From the NCBI RefSeq assembly GCF_051201665.1, contig NZ_CP179210.1, forward strand, positions 3,658,001 through 3,722,000: 64,000 nt of DNA, given 5' to 3'. This DNA is from Psychrobium sp051201665 (lineage in GTDB: Bacteria > Pseudomonadota > Gammaproteobacteria > Enterobacterales > Psychrobiaceae). Every line of letters starts with the position of its first letter. Positions within the stretch are counted from its first letter, which is position 1. Shown piece after piece: positions 24,546 to 33,518 of the stretch. The notes under the pieces are model-generated. The model saw only the letters and a list, made by a program, of their open reading frames with translations, was not told where the DNA came from and ran no database searches. A program made the translations under genes and the position numbers.

Positions 24546-25752
24546 TAGCCTGAGCTCGGGTTATTATTGTAGAAGCTTGGCGTTTACTATTAAGTAATGC
24601 GCCAACAAAGGTGGCTCTAACAAGCAAATCATAAATAAGTAGTGACAGTATTATCGTCAATGTACAAATCGCTCCCCATTTTAAACTCCAATGCCAAGAT
24701 AATTCAGCGACTGCTATTTGTAACCACACCACGACTGGTAAATGAATCAAATAAAGCCAATATGATGCATCAGCGAGATAGCGAATAACAGCTGTACTTT
24801 TTGACATTACAGCTCTAAAAACTGAAATTGTTAAAGATATTAAACTACACATCATCAACGCATAACTGAATAAATAGCCTAGTTTTATCCACGCATAATA
24901 ATCATGAGCGCCTTGCATTTCAAACCGTGACAACATAAGCACAGTAACGATAGAAATAATACACACAGTCACTAACCACCAGCTAAAGCTCGTTAACCTA
25001 TCCAAATTCTCCTTTGTTTGTGCAAGCAGCCAACCAAAACAAAAAAATCCACCGTAAAGAAAAAACACTGGCCACATTGGCCATAGTGATTTATCCGGCG
25101 TATCAACGCCCCAGCTGTTCATGAACCATAAACATCCAGTAACCGGGAGTACTAACAACATTTTAAAAAATGGTGTTTTCGCCAACGAATTAATTAGCTT
25201 ATCTGCACGACTAGTAACAATCGCATTAATACGGTCATTGGCAGCAATTAAACAACGTAATGACAACAATGAGGCTGAAATGATAAGTAGATAATATAAA
25301 AACCACAGGTGAGTTCCGACGAGAACATCCTGACCATTAAAACTATCCAGTCCGCTTATCAGACCAGCCCAAATATCAACATCACCACTCATGCTTTGAC
25401 CGCCCATGGTCCAGCCAGAAATAATCAGTGGCCGTAATAATATCCATCCAACAACAAAAGGAATACCGATGCGTATTAATCGCGATTTTAAAAAGTGCTT
25501 AACACCGTGTTTTGACGCACTTAAACAACTCAAATAACCTGCAATCAAGAAAAACAGTTCCATTCTAAATGAATGACTAACAACGACAAATGCACCAATG
25601 TTACTACTGGTATTTATATCCATTACTGCCCAGCCAATGAATATCGGCATAAACGATAAACTGGCATGAAATACAATGCCCAATATCAATGCAAAAGCCC
25701 GCACACCATCTAGATAATCTAATCGAGCACCACTTAGTTTTATACCTTGCAT
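24523..25752 (-). CDS. Membrane acyltransferase, acyltransferase-3 family
   Basis: A 409-residue integral membrane O-acyltransferase (Acyl_transf_3, OatA/MdoC group) with about ten hydrophobic segments. The N-terminal RLDYLDGVRAFALILGIVFHASLSFMP holds the conserved R-x-x-x-LD-G-x-R-A and catalytic-type His, and the MELFFLIAGYLSCLSA and FLKSRLIRIGIPF blocks follow. It probably acetylates or succinylates a surface glycan; the acceptor is unknown. Its 3' end overlaps the ruined 3' end of the lpxR-like gene by 23 bp. The CIA30-like gene is just upstream on the same strand. Confidence 0.85.
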   Translation of the reverse strand: MQGIKLSGARLDYLDGVRAFALILGIVFHASLSFMPIFIGWAVMDINTSSNIGAFVVVSHSFRMELFFLIAGYLSCLSASKHGVKHFLKSRLIRIGIPFVVGWILLRPLIISGWTMGGQSMSGDVDIWAGLISGLDSFNGQDVLVGTHLWFLYYLLIISASLLSLRCLIAANDRINAIVTSRADKLINSLAKTPFFKMLLVLPVTGCLWFMNSWGVDTPDKSLWPMWPVFFLYGGFFCFGWLLAQTKENLDRLTSFSWWLVTVCIISIVTVLMLSRFEMQGAHDYYAWIKLGYLFSYALMMCSLISLTISVFRAVMSKSTAVIRYLADASYWLYLIHLPVVVWLQIAVAELSWHWSLKWGAICTLTIILSLLIYDLLVRATFVGALLNSKRQASTIITRAQAIIFSKKS

Positions 25753-25787
25753 GAATCAACGCCTCTTAAGCTAGTTATGTGTAGGGG

Positions 25788-26366
25788 CTAATAAAAACTA
25801 ACGGTATCAACTTCAAAATCAAAAGACGATTTTTGCAAGCCATAGGCAACAATACTCAAGCTATTGAGCGTTTTCTTGTTTAATGTAGTTTGCTGAGACC
25901 AAGCTCTTTTCATCGACTCAAACGGAATATCAATGGTGTGAAATGTATTATCGGCTTTAGCCATAATTGGCGCCGCATGATAGTCAAAATTCGTCACCTC
26001 ACTGCTGTTTGCAGAAATAGAAAAACTGCCTTTACTAATTTTTAGTGTTAAACGAATGCCATCAAACTTGCTCGCGTCAAACGCCTGCCCCATTGCAGCT
26101 AGGGGTAATACCAAACTCGACCAACCTGGTTGTCCGCGCGGTGGTAAAATATCGCCTTTTAAGTGAATAACACCTTCTTTGATAGTTGAATTAGCTTGCG
26201 TGCCGCCCCCTGCAGCTACATCCGTTATATATACTCTTTCAATGCCTATATTCGTTTGCTTTTGATGGTCAAATCCATCAATCATCAAGGTATTCTCTTG
26301 TGCTATAACAACTGAAGTCGTTGCAGTAAGTGAAAGTGCTAACATTAGTTTTTTCATATTCATCAT
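25788..26366 (-). CDS. Exported CIA30-like beta-sandwich protein
   Basis: A 192-residue protein with a signal peptide (MKKLMLALSLTATTSVVIAQ). The mature part has LMIDGFD near the start, GWSSLVLPLA, FDGIRLTLKISKGSFSIS and a closing DFEVDTVSFY, which fits the CIA30/CBM11-like jelly-roll family (galactose-binding-like fold). Such domains often bind carbohydrate. It lies 35 bp upstream of the acyltransferase gene on the same strand and may form a surface-glycan operon with it. The first ATG pair (MMNM) leaves the true start uncertain by a few residues. Confidence 0.6.
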   Translation of the reverse strand: MMNMKKLMLALSLTATTSVVIAQENTLMIDGFDHQKQTNIGIERVYITDVAAGGGTQANSTIKEGVIHLKGDILPPRGQPGWSSLVLPLAAMGQAFDASKFDGIRLTLKISKGSFSISANSSEVTNFDYHAAPIMAKADNTFHTIDIPFESMKRAWSQQTTLNKKTLNSLSIVAYGLQKSSFDFEVDTVSFY

Positions 26367-26486
26367 TTTATTGCTCCAAATTAATCAATCTGCCGTTGTG
26401 ACATTAACTTATGTACCCATTGCCAATGAAAGTGCATGATTTCAGCATCTTCAATGGTAATGGGTATAAGTGCCGACCTGAAAAAC

Positions 26487-26527
26487 AAAGGTGACAAAAA
26501 TAATTAAATAAAAAATTTGTCACCTTT
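26487..26527. promoter_or_regulatory. 12-bp inverted repeat upstream of the sigma factor gene
   Basis: AAAGGTGACAAA (26487-26498) and TTTGTCACCTTT (26516-26527) are perfect complements separated by 17 AT-rich bases. The spacing and position, about 50 bp before the sigma factor start and in the divergent promoter gap, fit either a dimeric operator or a plus-strand attenuator hairpin followed by T. Confidence 0.5.
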
Positions 26528-26575
26528 TTAGCGATAAAAGGCACATACTAGTATTAACTTTGAGAGCAGTGACCT

Positions 26576-28195
26576 ATGAGTATTTTTAAACAGTCCCCAA
26601 TTGCCGCAGACTCAGCCGATGCCAATCTAGTCATGCAATCACTCGGCGGAAACCGCGATGCCTTTTGTCATATAGTTAGTCGCTATCAGACATTATTATG
26701 CTCACTCGCCTATTCTTCAGTCGGTGATATTAAACATAGCGAAGACATTGCTCAGGAAGCCTTTGTTGAAGCATGGAAAAAACTCGATACATTACATGAT
26801 CCTCAAAAGCTTAAATCATGGTTATGTGGCATATTGCGTTTTAAAGTCAGCCGTTATTTTCGAAAAGAGAAAAATCAAGCCACACGCAACAGCAGTGAAC
26901 TCAATGAACAAAACACCAATCAAGCAGTAAGCGCTGAGCTCGAAGACAATGCAATAAGCGAGCAACATCAAACATTGCTTTGGAAAACACTTGATGGCAT
27001 CGAAGAAACCTACCGCCAACCACTCATTTTATTTTATCGCGAACAGCAGTCCGTTAAGCGCGTAGCTCAAGAACTCGACCTATCGCAAGATACCGTAAAA
27101 CAACGCTTATCTCGTGGTCGTAAATTACTCACTAATGCCATGACAGAGCTTGTTGAAAATGGATTAAAAGAGAGCAAACCGAGTATTGCCTTTACACTAA
27201 CGGTCATGAGTGCCGTTAGTGAAATAGCCCCACCAACGAAAATTGCCGCTATGGGAGCCAGTGCTGGCGCTATAAAAGGCGGATTACTTGTGAATATTAC
27301 GACTGTATTGGCAGTGTTAGCCTCATTTTCTGGACTCATTAGTTCGTTCTTTGGTCTCAGAGCGAGCCTTGATCAGGCACGGACAGTGCGGGAAAGAACA
27401 CTTGCGATTAAGAGTGCTGCGTTATTTATTAGCTTTGCAATCGTCTTTGTTGCTGGGGTCTTTTCACTCAAATATATCACCCTAGCCGATCCCGACAATG
27501 CGCTCATTTACACAGTCATTTCACAAATTATTGTTATTGCATTTATCTTAAGTTACGTACTCTTAGTACCGCGGATGTTTAATGCTGTCCGTCAATTACG
27601 CGCTCAAGAACGAATCTTTGAACCTGAAGCCTTTTCTCGCTCCGTTGATCAACAAGAGTCAACTCAACGGGAATACAAATCTCGTTTTACGTTATTTGGT
27701 ATACCGCTTTTTCACTTTCAACTGGGATCGTTAGAGCCGGGAGATAAGCCAGCTTTTGGCTGGATTGCAGGTGGCAGTCACGCACATGGATTACTCTTTG
27801 CTTGGGGCGGCATCGCTATCGCGCCTATTAGTGTAGGTATCGTTTCAATTGGATTAGTGACTATCGGCGGCGTTGGTTTTGGCGTCGTTAGCCTGAGCGC
27901 CGCAGCTATAGGTGTATTGGCATTTGGCGCTTGTGCAATTGGTTACAAAGCGTATGCTTCTCTCTCTTCATTGGGCTGGGAAAGTGCTTTTAGCAATGGT
28001 TTTTCCATTGCTAACGATGCAGCTATTGGTTACATCGCTTATGGTGAACAAGTCAATAACGAACTGGCAGGCCAAATCATTAATCTCAATTCACTCAATA
28101 TTAGTTTGCCATGGCTACTCGCCAGCATTAGCGCTTTAGTGATTATTCCATCTGCTTGGTATGCCAGAAAAGTAAGAAAGCACTTACGCGAGTAA
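26576..28195 (+). CDS. ECF-like sigma factor fused to a C-terminal membrane domain
   Basis: A 539-residue protein. Residues about 15-90 form sigma region 2 (FCHIVSRYQTLLCSLAYS, DIAQEAFVEAWKKLDTL) and about 125-190 form region 4 (YRQPLILFYREQQSVKRVAQELDLSQDTVKQRLSRGRKLL, a clear helix-turn-helix). Ordinary ECF factors end near 190. Here about 350 residues follow, with hydrophobic helices near 240, 280 and 310, a soluble loop (FTLFGIPLFHFQLG) and a Gly/Ala-rich hydrophobic end. No separate anti-sigma gene is adjacent; the membrane part could tether or inhibit the sigma domain. Sigma assignment is firm; the tail's role is inference. Confidence 0.85.
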   Translation: MSIFKQSPIAADSADANLVMQSLGGNRDAFCHIVSRYQTLLCSLAYSSVGDIKHSEDIAQEAFVEAWKKLDTLHDPQKLKSWLCGILRFKVSRYFRKEKNQATRNSSELNEQNTNQAVSAELEDNAISEQHQTLLWKTLDGIEETYRQPLILFYREQQSVKRVAQELDLSQDTVKQRLSRGRKLLTNAMTELVENGLKESKPSIAFTLTVMSAVSEIAPPTKIAAMGASAGAIKGGLLVNITTVLAVLASFSGLISSFFGLRASLDQARTVRERTLAIKSAALFISFAIVFVAGVFSLKYITLADPDNALIYTVISQIIVIAFILSYVLLVPRMFNAVRQLRAQERIFEPEAFSRSVDQQESTQREYKSRFTLFGIPLFHFQLGSLEPGDKPAFGWIAGGSHAHGLLFAWGGIAIAPISVGIVSIGLVTIGGVGFGVVSLSAAAIGVLAFGACAIGYKAYASLSSLGWESAFSNGFSIANDAAIGYIAYGEQVNNELAGQIINLNSLNISLPWLLASISALVIIPSAWYARKVRKHLRE

Positions 28196-28204
28196 CAAGA
28201 GTCT

Positions 28205-28811
28205 GATTCCGTATTCGAGAATAGCGAGCGAAACACCGTTTGTTAGTTTCTTTCTTAAATCTTGATAAGTTACTAAGCTGCCAATTGCTGGCGGAGTTTC
28301 GTGATGCACTTCGATCTCATAGCGCTTTTAAAGCTTTAACAAGTGTTGCCTGCGCTTGTGCTGATACAAAGCTTTTTGATGGTACAGCAACACTCCTTCA
28401 TCGCCTAAATCCACAACATTGTATAGCCATAACAATAGTGCATCACGACTAACGATTCTCTTGTGTGGCATTAACTTAATATGCGGAGAAATTAAAACAG
28501 GAAATAGTATAGATAATTCCTGATAGCGCTGAGTGAATAGCCAAGCTGACAATGGTAGATAAAATAGGGGAAATTTGATGCATCTCCATTGTTAATCGTG
28601 TGGTTTTTTTTAAGATGGGCGATAACAGAGACTTCATCAAACGCATTGTGCTTAATCCACAATTCACTGCCTAATGCTACACTGCGAAAGTCATTGGCAA
28701 ACCAATGAAGCACATTAATAATATGTTCGCAGAGATTTACGAGCTTTTCCAACCAAACGCGCCCTCACCCCATCGAGTTTTTCATTCACTAAATAATTCC
28801 TCAGTGCATCT
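28205..28811 (-). pseudogene. Decayed copy of the periplasmic ATP-dependent DNA ligase
   Basis: Minus-strand frames carry pieces collinear with the intact ligase at 35511-36365: NYLVNEKLDGVRAR (28755-28800 area, including the nucleotidyl-acceptor Lys motif), HIINVLHWFANDF...ALGSELWIKHNAFDEVSVI, GVLLYHQKALYQHKRRQHLLKL and PPAIGSLVTYQ. Frames change several times and internal parts are missing, so it cannot make an active enzyme. It is a paralogue remnant about 7 kb from the intact gene. Confidence 0.75.
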
Positions 28812-29294
28812 ATTGACAGTCATGACCTCCCAGCTGAATAGCTGGCCGCTGTGATTCAATTACAAAGACACATTGATCGCCACAACCCCAAATAACACTT
28901 AGCCAAATAAGTGCTTTGAAAAGTTACCATAACGAACCTTTCATCGAGGTCTTCGCGAGTTTGTCATTGAGTACAGAAAAGCGATAAAATAAGTAAACAA
29001 TTCCGTACCTATTAGGAATATTCTTAGGTGACGCAAGGGATTTAAAGAAAGTGTACTCGGTTTTGTTTCCTGAGTCGCTTTATTGCCTGCATCCACGCAG
29101 TCATAGATGAGCAACGAATTACACAGTGAAAATGTATTGTAATTGCATCCGAAGGACAGTGTTTTTTCGTGATTTCTACAGCGCTATCACCCTCGAACCC
29201 AGCCCATTAAACGTCGAAGGGGCGGCCTTGTATAAATTCCTAAAAATTCATTGCAAACACCTTAACTAAAGATCATCAGATCCTAATAATACTC
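28812..29294. other. Intergenic stretch without recognisable gene
   Basis: About 480 bp between the ligase remnant and the terminator of the envelope operon. All frames are broken and no RNA hairpin, repeat or promoter stood out. Probably further decayed sequence. Confidence 0.5.
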
Positions 29295-29323
29295 AAAAAA
29301 AGCCATATCAAAAAGATATAGCT
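29295..29323 (-). terminator. Intrinsic terminator of the three-gene envelope operon
   Basis: On the minus strand AGCTATATC-ttttt-GATATGGCT (one G-T pair) is followed by seven T, 26 bp behind the last gene. Confidence 0.8.
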
Positions 29324-29348
29324 ATTCCATTAATACTTTAGTGACGTA

Positions 29349-30500
29349 TTAAAATTGAGTCAGTGAAATAGAATGCTGATAGGTGTTACCTTGAGCATCA
29401 ATAACCGACTCATCTTTACCACCAACGTAGCCCTTATATTTTGAATTGGTGCCTTTAATACGCAGCACGTCTTTCTTTCTAAACGCATCTCTATTTGACG
29501 ATGCTAAGATCTCCGCATCAATACTGCAATTTTTACCTGAACAACGAATCTCACCTGTGACAGGTAGATATAGATCAGCAATTTCTAACCAGCCGTGACG
29601 CAACTTATTATCATCGCCAATCACAAATCTAAACTCTGACGCGCCCTTCACGTTGCCCACAGTCACGTGACCTTTGTATTTGGAAAATTGCCACGTTTTT
29701 GAGTCTTCCTCTACTGCCAGTTGTGCACCGTATTGCTCAACGTAAGCACCAGACAACAGTAAATACTGCTTCCAAAAATCTCGAATATTTTCGTTTATTT
29801 TTGTTTCTGAATTCGTGTAATTAATCCCATAGATCTGGAAGTTAGCGTAATTGAGAAACATTGGATAACGCTTTGCTACACTCTTAGCCGCTTCCATAGG
29901 ATCAAAAGTAGTGAGGTTAAAGAGTTCACTATTTTCGATCATGTCTGAAAATACAATAACGCGACTAAATACATCATCGATATCAAGACGCTTGGCATCA
30001 TAATAGATGGCTTCAACCAATTTCTTACGTGGAAAATCAGCCTTGCTATATGATGGTGCCATTTCATGACGTGTTTTTTGCAGCGGGTGTGCCAACGCAC
30101 GCATGAATTGCTTTTTAAAGAACTTCTTGTCTTCTTTCAGTGTATCGTCGATGCCTCCCATAAAAATCGAACCCATACCTTCATTAGCGCGCGCTTTTTT
30201 GTATTGCTCTGCAGTAAACGACGGATGACAAGTTTCCCAAATTAGCTCTACGGTTGAGCCGCCATTGTTAATATTAACAAACTGAATTTTCTCACCAGGG
30301 CGGTAATCAACTTTGTTAACAATGTCTTTGTACCAGTTAGGATCCTTCGACGCGATAATGTTTTGATCTAAATAGATAACAGTCTGGCGATCGCCTGGAT
30401 TAGTTTGACAATACTTATCTAGATTCGTCGTTTTCAATAAGGTATTGGCAGATGCTAACGCGGGAAATAACGCAGCAGCGATGATAATTCTTTTAAACAT
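29349..30500 (-). CDS. Exported protein, possible vWA-like, third gene of envelope operon
   Basis: A 383-residue protein with signal peptide MFKRIIIAAALFPALASA. The N-terminal half alternates strands and helices (RQTVIYLDQNIIAS, then FSRVIVFSDMIENSELFNL) as in von Willebrand A-like or Rossmann folds, but no complete MIDAS motif is seen. The C-terminal about 110 residues (KYKGHVTVGNVKGASEFRFVIGDD, ADLYLPVTGEIRC) look like a separate beta domain. It starts one base after the preceding gene, so translation is coupled. I do not know the family; periplasmic location is inferred from the signal. Confidence 0.65.
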   Translation of the reverse strand: MFKRIIIAAALFPALASANTLLKTTNLDKYCQTNPGDRQTVIYLDQNIIASKDPNWYKDIVNKVDYRPGEKIQFVNINNGGSTVELIWETCHPSFTAEQYKKARANEGMGSIFMGGIDDTLKEDKKFFKKQFMRALAHPLQKTRHEMAPSYSKADFPRKKLVEAIYYDAKRLDIDDVFSRVIVFSDMIENSELFNLTTFDPMEAAKSVAKRYPMFLNYANFQIYGINYTNSETKINENIRDFWKQYLLLSGAYVEQYGAQLAVEEDSKTWQFSKYKGHVTVGNVKGASEFRFVIGDDNKLRHGWLEIADLYLPVTGEIRCSGKNCSIDAEILASSNRDAFRKKDVLRIKGTNSKYKGYVGGKDESVIDAQGNTYQHSISLTQF

Positions 30501-30501
30501 A

Positions 30502-31815
30502 TTAAATAACCTCTAGAGCAAGTGTTCTGCGAATAAATTCAGCATCTACTGAAATGTTTAGTTTTTTGTAATCATCAACCGCTAACGCGTCAGGGCCAAC
30601 AGTTATCTCTTGTAATCCAGTACTGTTAAACTCGGTGATCACCATCGCGTGGTGCTTTTCTAGCATATTGTTGATGGAATGCGTTGCTTGGGAAATCAAA
30701 CTCGTTTCTTTTGCCGCTAAACGCTCTAACTCGGTATTGAGCTCCTTAATGTCTTGCTGATGCGAGTTTAACGAATTAGTTAATCGCTTGAGCTTATCTT
30801 CAAATTCATTGCCAATTCGCTCTACTTCTTCTTGTAAGCCAGTGTCAGCTTTGTGAAACTTACCTTTCGCTTTTTCGTAATCTTTAAGCGCTTCTTGATA
30901 GTCTGGGCGTGGATCGTGAATGAAATACGATATTGCCATACCGACAATCCACACTAATAAATTGAGTAATACAAACTGAGTTAACACTCCTGCAATAGAT
31001 TCAGTTTCTTCTTCCTGTCCCGGTAGAGTAACGCCACCAGCATCAAGGGTATTTGCCATCAAAATATCGTAACGGGTATAAGTCACAAGCACTAGCGCAA
31101 ACACTAATAGTAATGAAAACACACATTGCTTGATAATGACTTGTCGTTTTTCAGCTTTAGTGCGGTGATTAGCAAATAACGCAAGACGCTGTTTGAGTAA
31201 ACCACCGTGGAAGTGTGACGCTGTTGCGATCGATAGAGCGACAATAATTGTTGCACCAAATGCGATTCCCGGTGGATATTTAAAATTAAAAGTTGAATAG
31301 TTTACAAACCACTCAATGCACCCGATAAATAAAATCGCGATAATGTATAACCACATGCGACTAGCCACTGGCGGCTTGCCACCTAGCTCAGCACGCATAT
31401 CTTCGTAACGACGTTTAGTGCCTTCAAAATTTGCTTTAAGATCGGAATAGTTATTGTCACGGATATAGGTATCTGTTGCCTTTGCCTTAGCGTCTTCCAT
31501 TTCTTCAATGAGCTGACGTTTTTTAATGTCTAGCTCAGAATTTGATTGTTTGGCAATCATTCCTTTAGTCTGTAAAACCACATCATTACGCTTATTTGCC
31601 CAGCGTCCTATGCGCTCTTTAATACTGCCGATAGCGGCTTCTTCAATACGATGGGTACGATAATTTTTGTCCGTGTGTAAAACGCCCGACGTTTTAGCTT
31701 CTTCAACATCTTCTTGAACTAAATGCGCGATATGAGTTTTATCGTGATGCTTAGTTGCTTCGTCAACAGGCGACTCATTAATGAGTTGTTCTATTGAACG
31801 TTTTAAGTCTTCCAT
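30502..31815 (-). CDS. Four-helix membrane protein with flanking coiled coils
   Basis: A 437-residue protein, unrecognised. About 150 charged, coiled-coil-forming residues come first, then two hydrophobic pairs: MWLYIIAILFIGCIEWFVNY with the GIAFGATIIVALSIATASHF helix (about 155-200), and VFSLLLVFALVLVTYT with TQFVLLNLLVWIVGMAISYF (about 230-295). A second long coiled coil (about 310-400) follows. With no signal peptide, the coiled coils are probably cytoplasmic. It lies 18 bp behind the OmpA-like gene and one base before the exported protein gene. Confidence 0.65.
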   Translation of the reverse strand: MEDLKRSIEQLINESPVDEATKHHDKTHIAHLVQEDVEEAKTSGVLHTDKNYRTHRIEEAAIGSIKERIGRWANKRNDVVLQTKGMIAKQSNSELDIKKRQLIEEMEDAKAKATDTYIRDNNYSDLKANFEGTKRRYEDMRAELGGKPPVASRMWLYIIAILFIGCIEWFVNYSTFNFKYPPGIAFGATIIVALSIATASHFHGGLLKQRLALFANHRTKAEKRQVIIKQCVFSLLLVFALVLVTYTRYDILMANTLDAGGVTLPGQEEETESIAGVLTQFVLLNLLVWIVGMAISYFIHDPRPDYQEALKDYEKAKGKFHKADTGLQEEVERIGNEFEDKLKRLTNSLNSHQQDIKELNTELERLAAKETSLISQATHSINNMLEKHHAMVITEFNSTGLQEITVGPDALAVDDYKKLNISVDAEFIRRTLALEVI

Positions 31816-31833
31816 AAGGGTCCTTACTAATTA

Positions 31834-32877
31834 TTATTTAATGATGTATCCATTGGGAATGGTAAATCCTTTGCGTCTGTCTTGAATAAGACGAAGCACA
31901 GGTCGAATTTGGCGCTTGATGCTGAAACCACGTTTAGAATGTCCCATCTCCATCAATTTGCGTTGATCATTCATATTGAGTAGTTTCTTTTCTTGCGCTG
32001 CAGAGCCTGATAACAAGGCTTTGTGCAGTTCAGGTAATTGATTTATTTCTGGAGAAAACGTTGCAATATGAGACACCTTATCAATATCTAATTCGGCTTC
32101 TCTATTAACCACGCGCACATCGTAAATGTTTAACAATTTACGACTACATTGCTCGTTAGCGGGACACTTAATTTGTCTCAGATACGACTCAATCAATGCG
32201 CGACTGTCCGAAGAAATCACTTCAACGCGGCGATTGGTTTTCTTGCCACTGCGGGTTTTATTAGAGACCTTAGGTATGTGCTCACCGGCAGGAATAACTT
32301 TGAGCTTATTCGAAGAAATACCGCCGGCAATCAATGTATCAACAACCGCCTGAGCGCGTCTTGTACTCAAACTATAATTATAATTTTCACTGCCATCTGA
32401 ATCTGTGTGTCCCACTACATACAAGTATTTACCAAGTGCCTGCGAATCATAGACATGAGCAAAACTGCGCAAGGCTCCAACGTCTTTGCGATTAATGACA
32501 GATTTATTGTGATCAAATAACAGTGCGTTCTTAAAATCGGTGACGTAAATAGGGTTATTAAATCCAAAGGTGTATCGCGCAATTTTTACTTTATCCTTAG
32601 TGAGGGACATGGCTTGGTCGACATGACTAGATTTAATTTTATTTTCGCTAACAGCGAGCTTTAGAGCTTTATTTTCAAGTAATTGCACTTTGTTAAGATC
32701 TTGTTTCTCAAAAGCGAATGGATCGCGCTGCGACACTTGCACTGGTGTATCAATTGATTCCGATTGATTTGATTCGGTTGGCTGATTTACACTACTTCTA
32801 TCGTGGGTCGAACTACAAGCGCTGAGCAACGCAATAGCGATAAGCATAGATGTAAGCTTGGTAAAGCGAACTTCCAT
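31834..32877 (-). CDS. OmpA-like lipoprotein, first gene of envelope operon
   Basis: A 347-residue lipoprotein: signal with lipobox LLSAC (Cys about 21), a Ser/Gln-rich linker, then an OmpA C-terminal domain (about 110-225). The domain has ALLFDHNKSVINRKD, YLYVVGHTDSDGSENYNYSLSTRRAQAV (peptidoglycan-binding Asp in HTDSDG) and KKTNRRVEV. After it come about 120 residues with a Cys pair (KCPANEQC) and a basic end, not usual in OmpA proteins. It should link the outer membrane to peptidoglycan. First in an operon with the two genes above. Confidence 0.8.
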   Translation of the reverse strand: MEVRFTKLTSMLIAIALLSACSSTHDRSSVNQPTESNQSESIDTPVQVSQRDPFAFEKQDLNKVQLLENKALKLAVSENKIKSSHVDQAMSLTKDKVKIARYTFGFNNPIYVTDFKNALLFDHNKSVINRKDVGALRSFAHVYDSQALGKYLYVVGHTDSDGSENYNYSLSTRRAQAVVDTLIAGGISSNKLKVIPAGEHIPKVSNKTRSGKKTNRRVEVISSDSRALIESYLRQIKCPANEQCSRKLLNIYDVRVVNREAELDIDKVSHIATFSPEINQLPELHKALLSGSAAQEKKLLNMNDQRKLMEMGHSKRGFSIKRQIRPVLRLIQDRRKGFTIPNGYIIK

Positions 32878-33219
32878 AATAAAACAGCCCCCTAAAAATA
32901 TTGACTATCACTATGAAATAAAAGGATATCCATAGCACTTCGTAAGAGAGCTAATTTACCTTATTAAGCTGTTTAACATCAATATGTGTTTTGAATTTTA
33001 ATCTGCAGAATTTACGAATTTTTCTTACGGCAGCTTTTACAACAAAAACTCTGCGATGGCCTTCGATATTTCCAAGATCTTAATTTGGCCAAAAAACGTA
33101 GATATCACACTGCCTATTTCAGAAAAATAGATTTCTAACTCAACATTGAAATCAAAGATACCAGTAGTTTCTACTGAATAGACTAAAATGTTTTATCGGT
33201 CAGTGACGTAAAATATTTT
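32878..33219. other. Intergenic region upstream of the envelope operon
   Basis: 342 bp holding the presumed promoter of the OmpA-like gene on the minus strand. No coding frame, terminator or known operator was seen. Confidence 0.5.
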
Positions 33220-33390
33220 TTACTGCCCGTTAACTGCGATAATACGTTTATTGGTAAACACCACACCATCGCGCATTGATTTATACGCATCGACAATGTC
33301 TTCATCATGCAGCAAAAGTTCGCTAACTTTTTCAGCATATTCAGGGTTACTTTTAAGCTTAAAGAATCCTTTATTGTTAAAATCTATCAT
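33220..33390 (-). pseudogene. Truncated bacterial PH domain protein (56 codons)
   Basis: A 56-residue frame beginning MIDFNNKGFFKLK and ending DGVVFTNKRIIAVNGQ. This is the N-terminal part of a bPH-type domain protein, where VFTNKRIIAV is the usual strand-loop-strand motif. Full-length relatives are about 120 residues, so the last half of the domain is missing. Either a degraded gene or a short product. An AAT-GAG-rich leader without a strong ribosome site precedes it. Confidence 0.5.
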
Positions 33391-33452
33391 CTCATTCCCT
33401 ATTCATTATTGAGTAAATGAAGCACATTAGCGAAAAACATTTGCAAAACAAA

Positions 33453-33485
33453 ATTACAGATGTAATAGTTAAGACTACAATTGTA
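33453..33485. promoter_or_regulatory. Two BlaI-type operators
   Basis: ATTACA-ga-TGTAAT (33453-33466) and TACA-at-TGTA (33476-33485, flanked by further symmetry) match the TACAnnTGTA core. Their centres are 21 bp apart, two helical turns, as expected for cooperative dimers. They lie 34-66 bp before the repressor start, giving autoregulation. Confidence 0.7.
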
Positions 33486-33518
33486 ATCAATATTTAATCC
33501 AACTTAATTAAGAATGTC

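Noticed and set aside
29349..32877. Zorya anti-phage system
   Set aside because: An OmpA domain is present, but the membrane partner has no MotA/ZorA fold and there is no ZorC, ZorD or ZorE gene.
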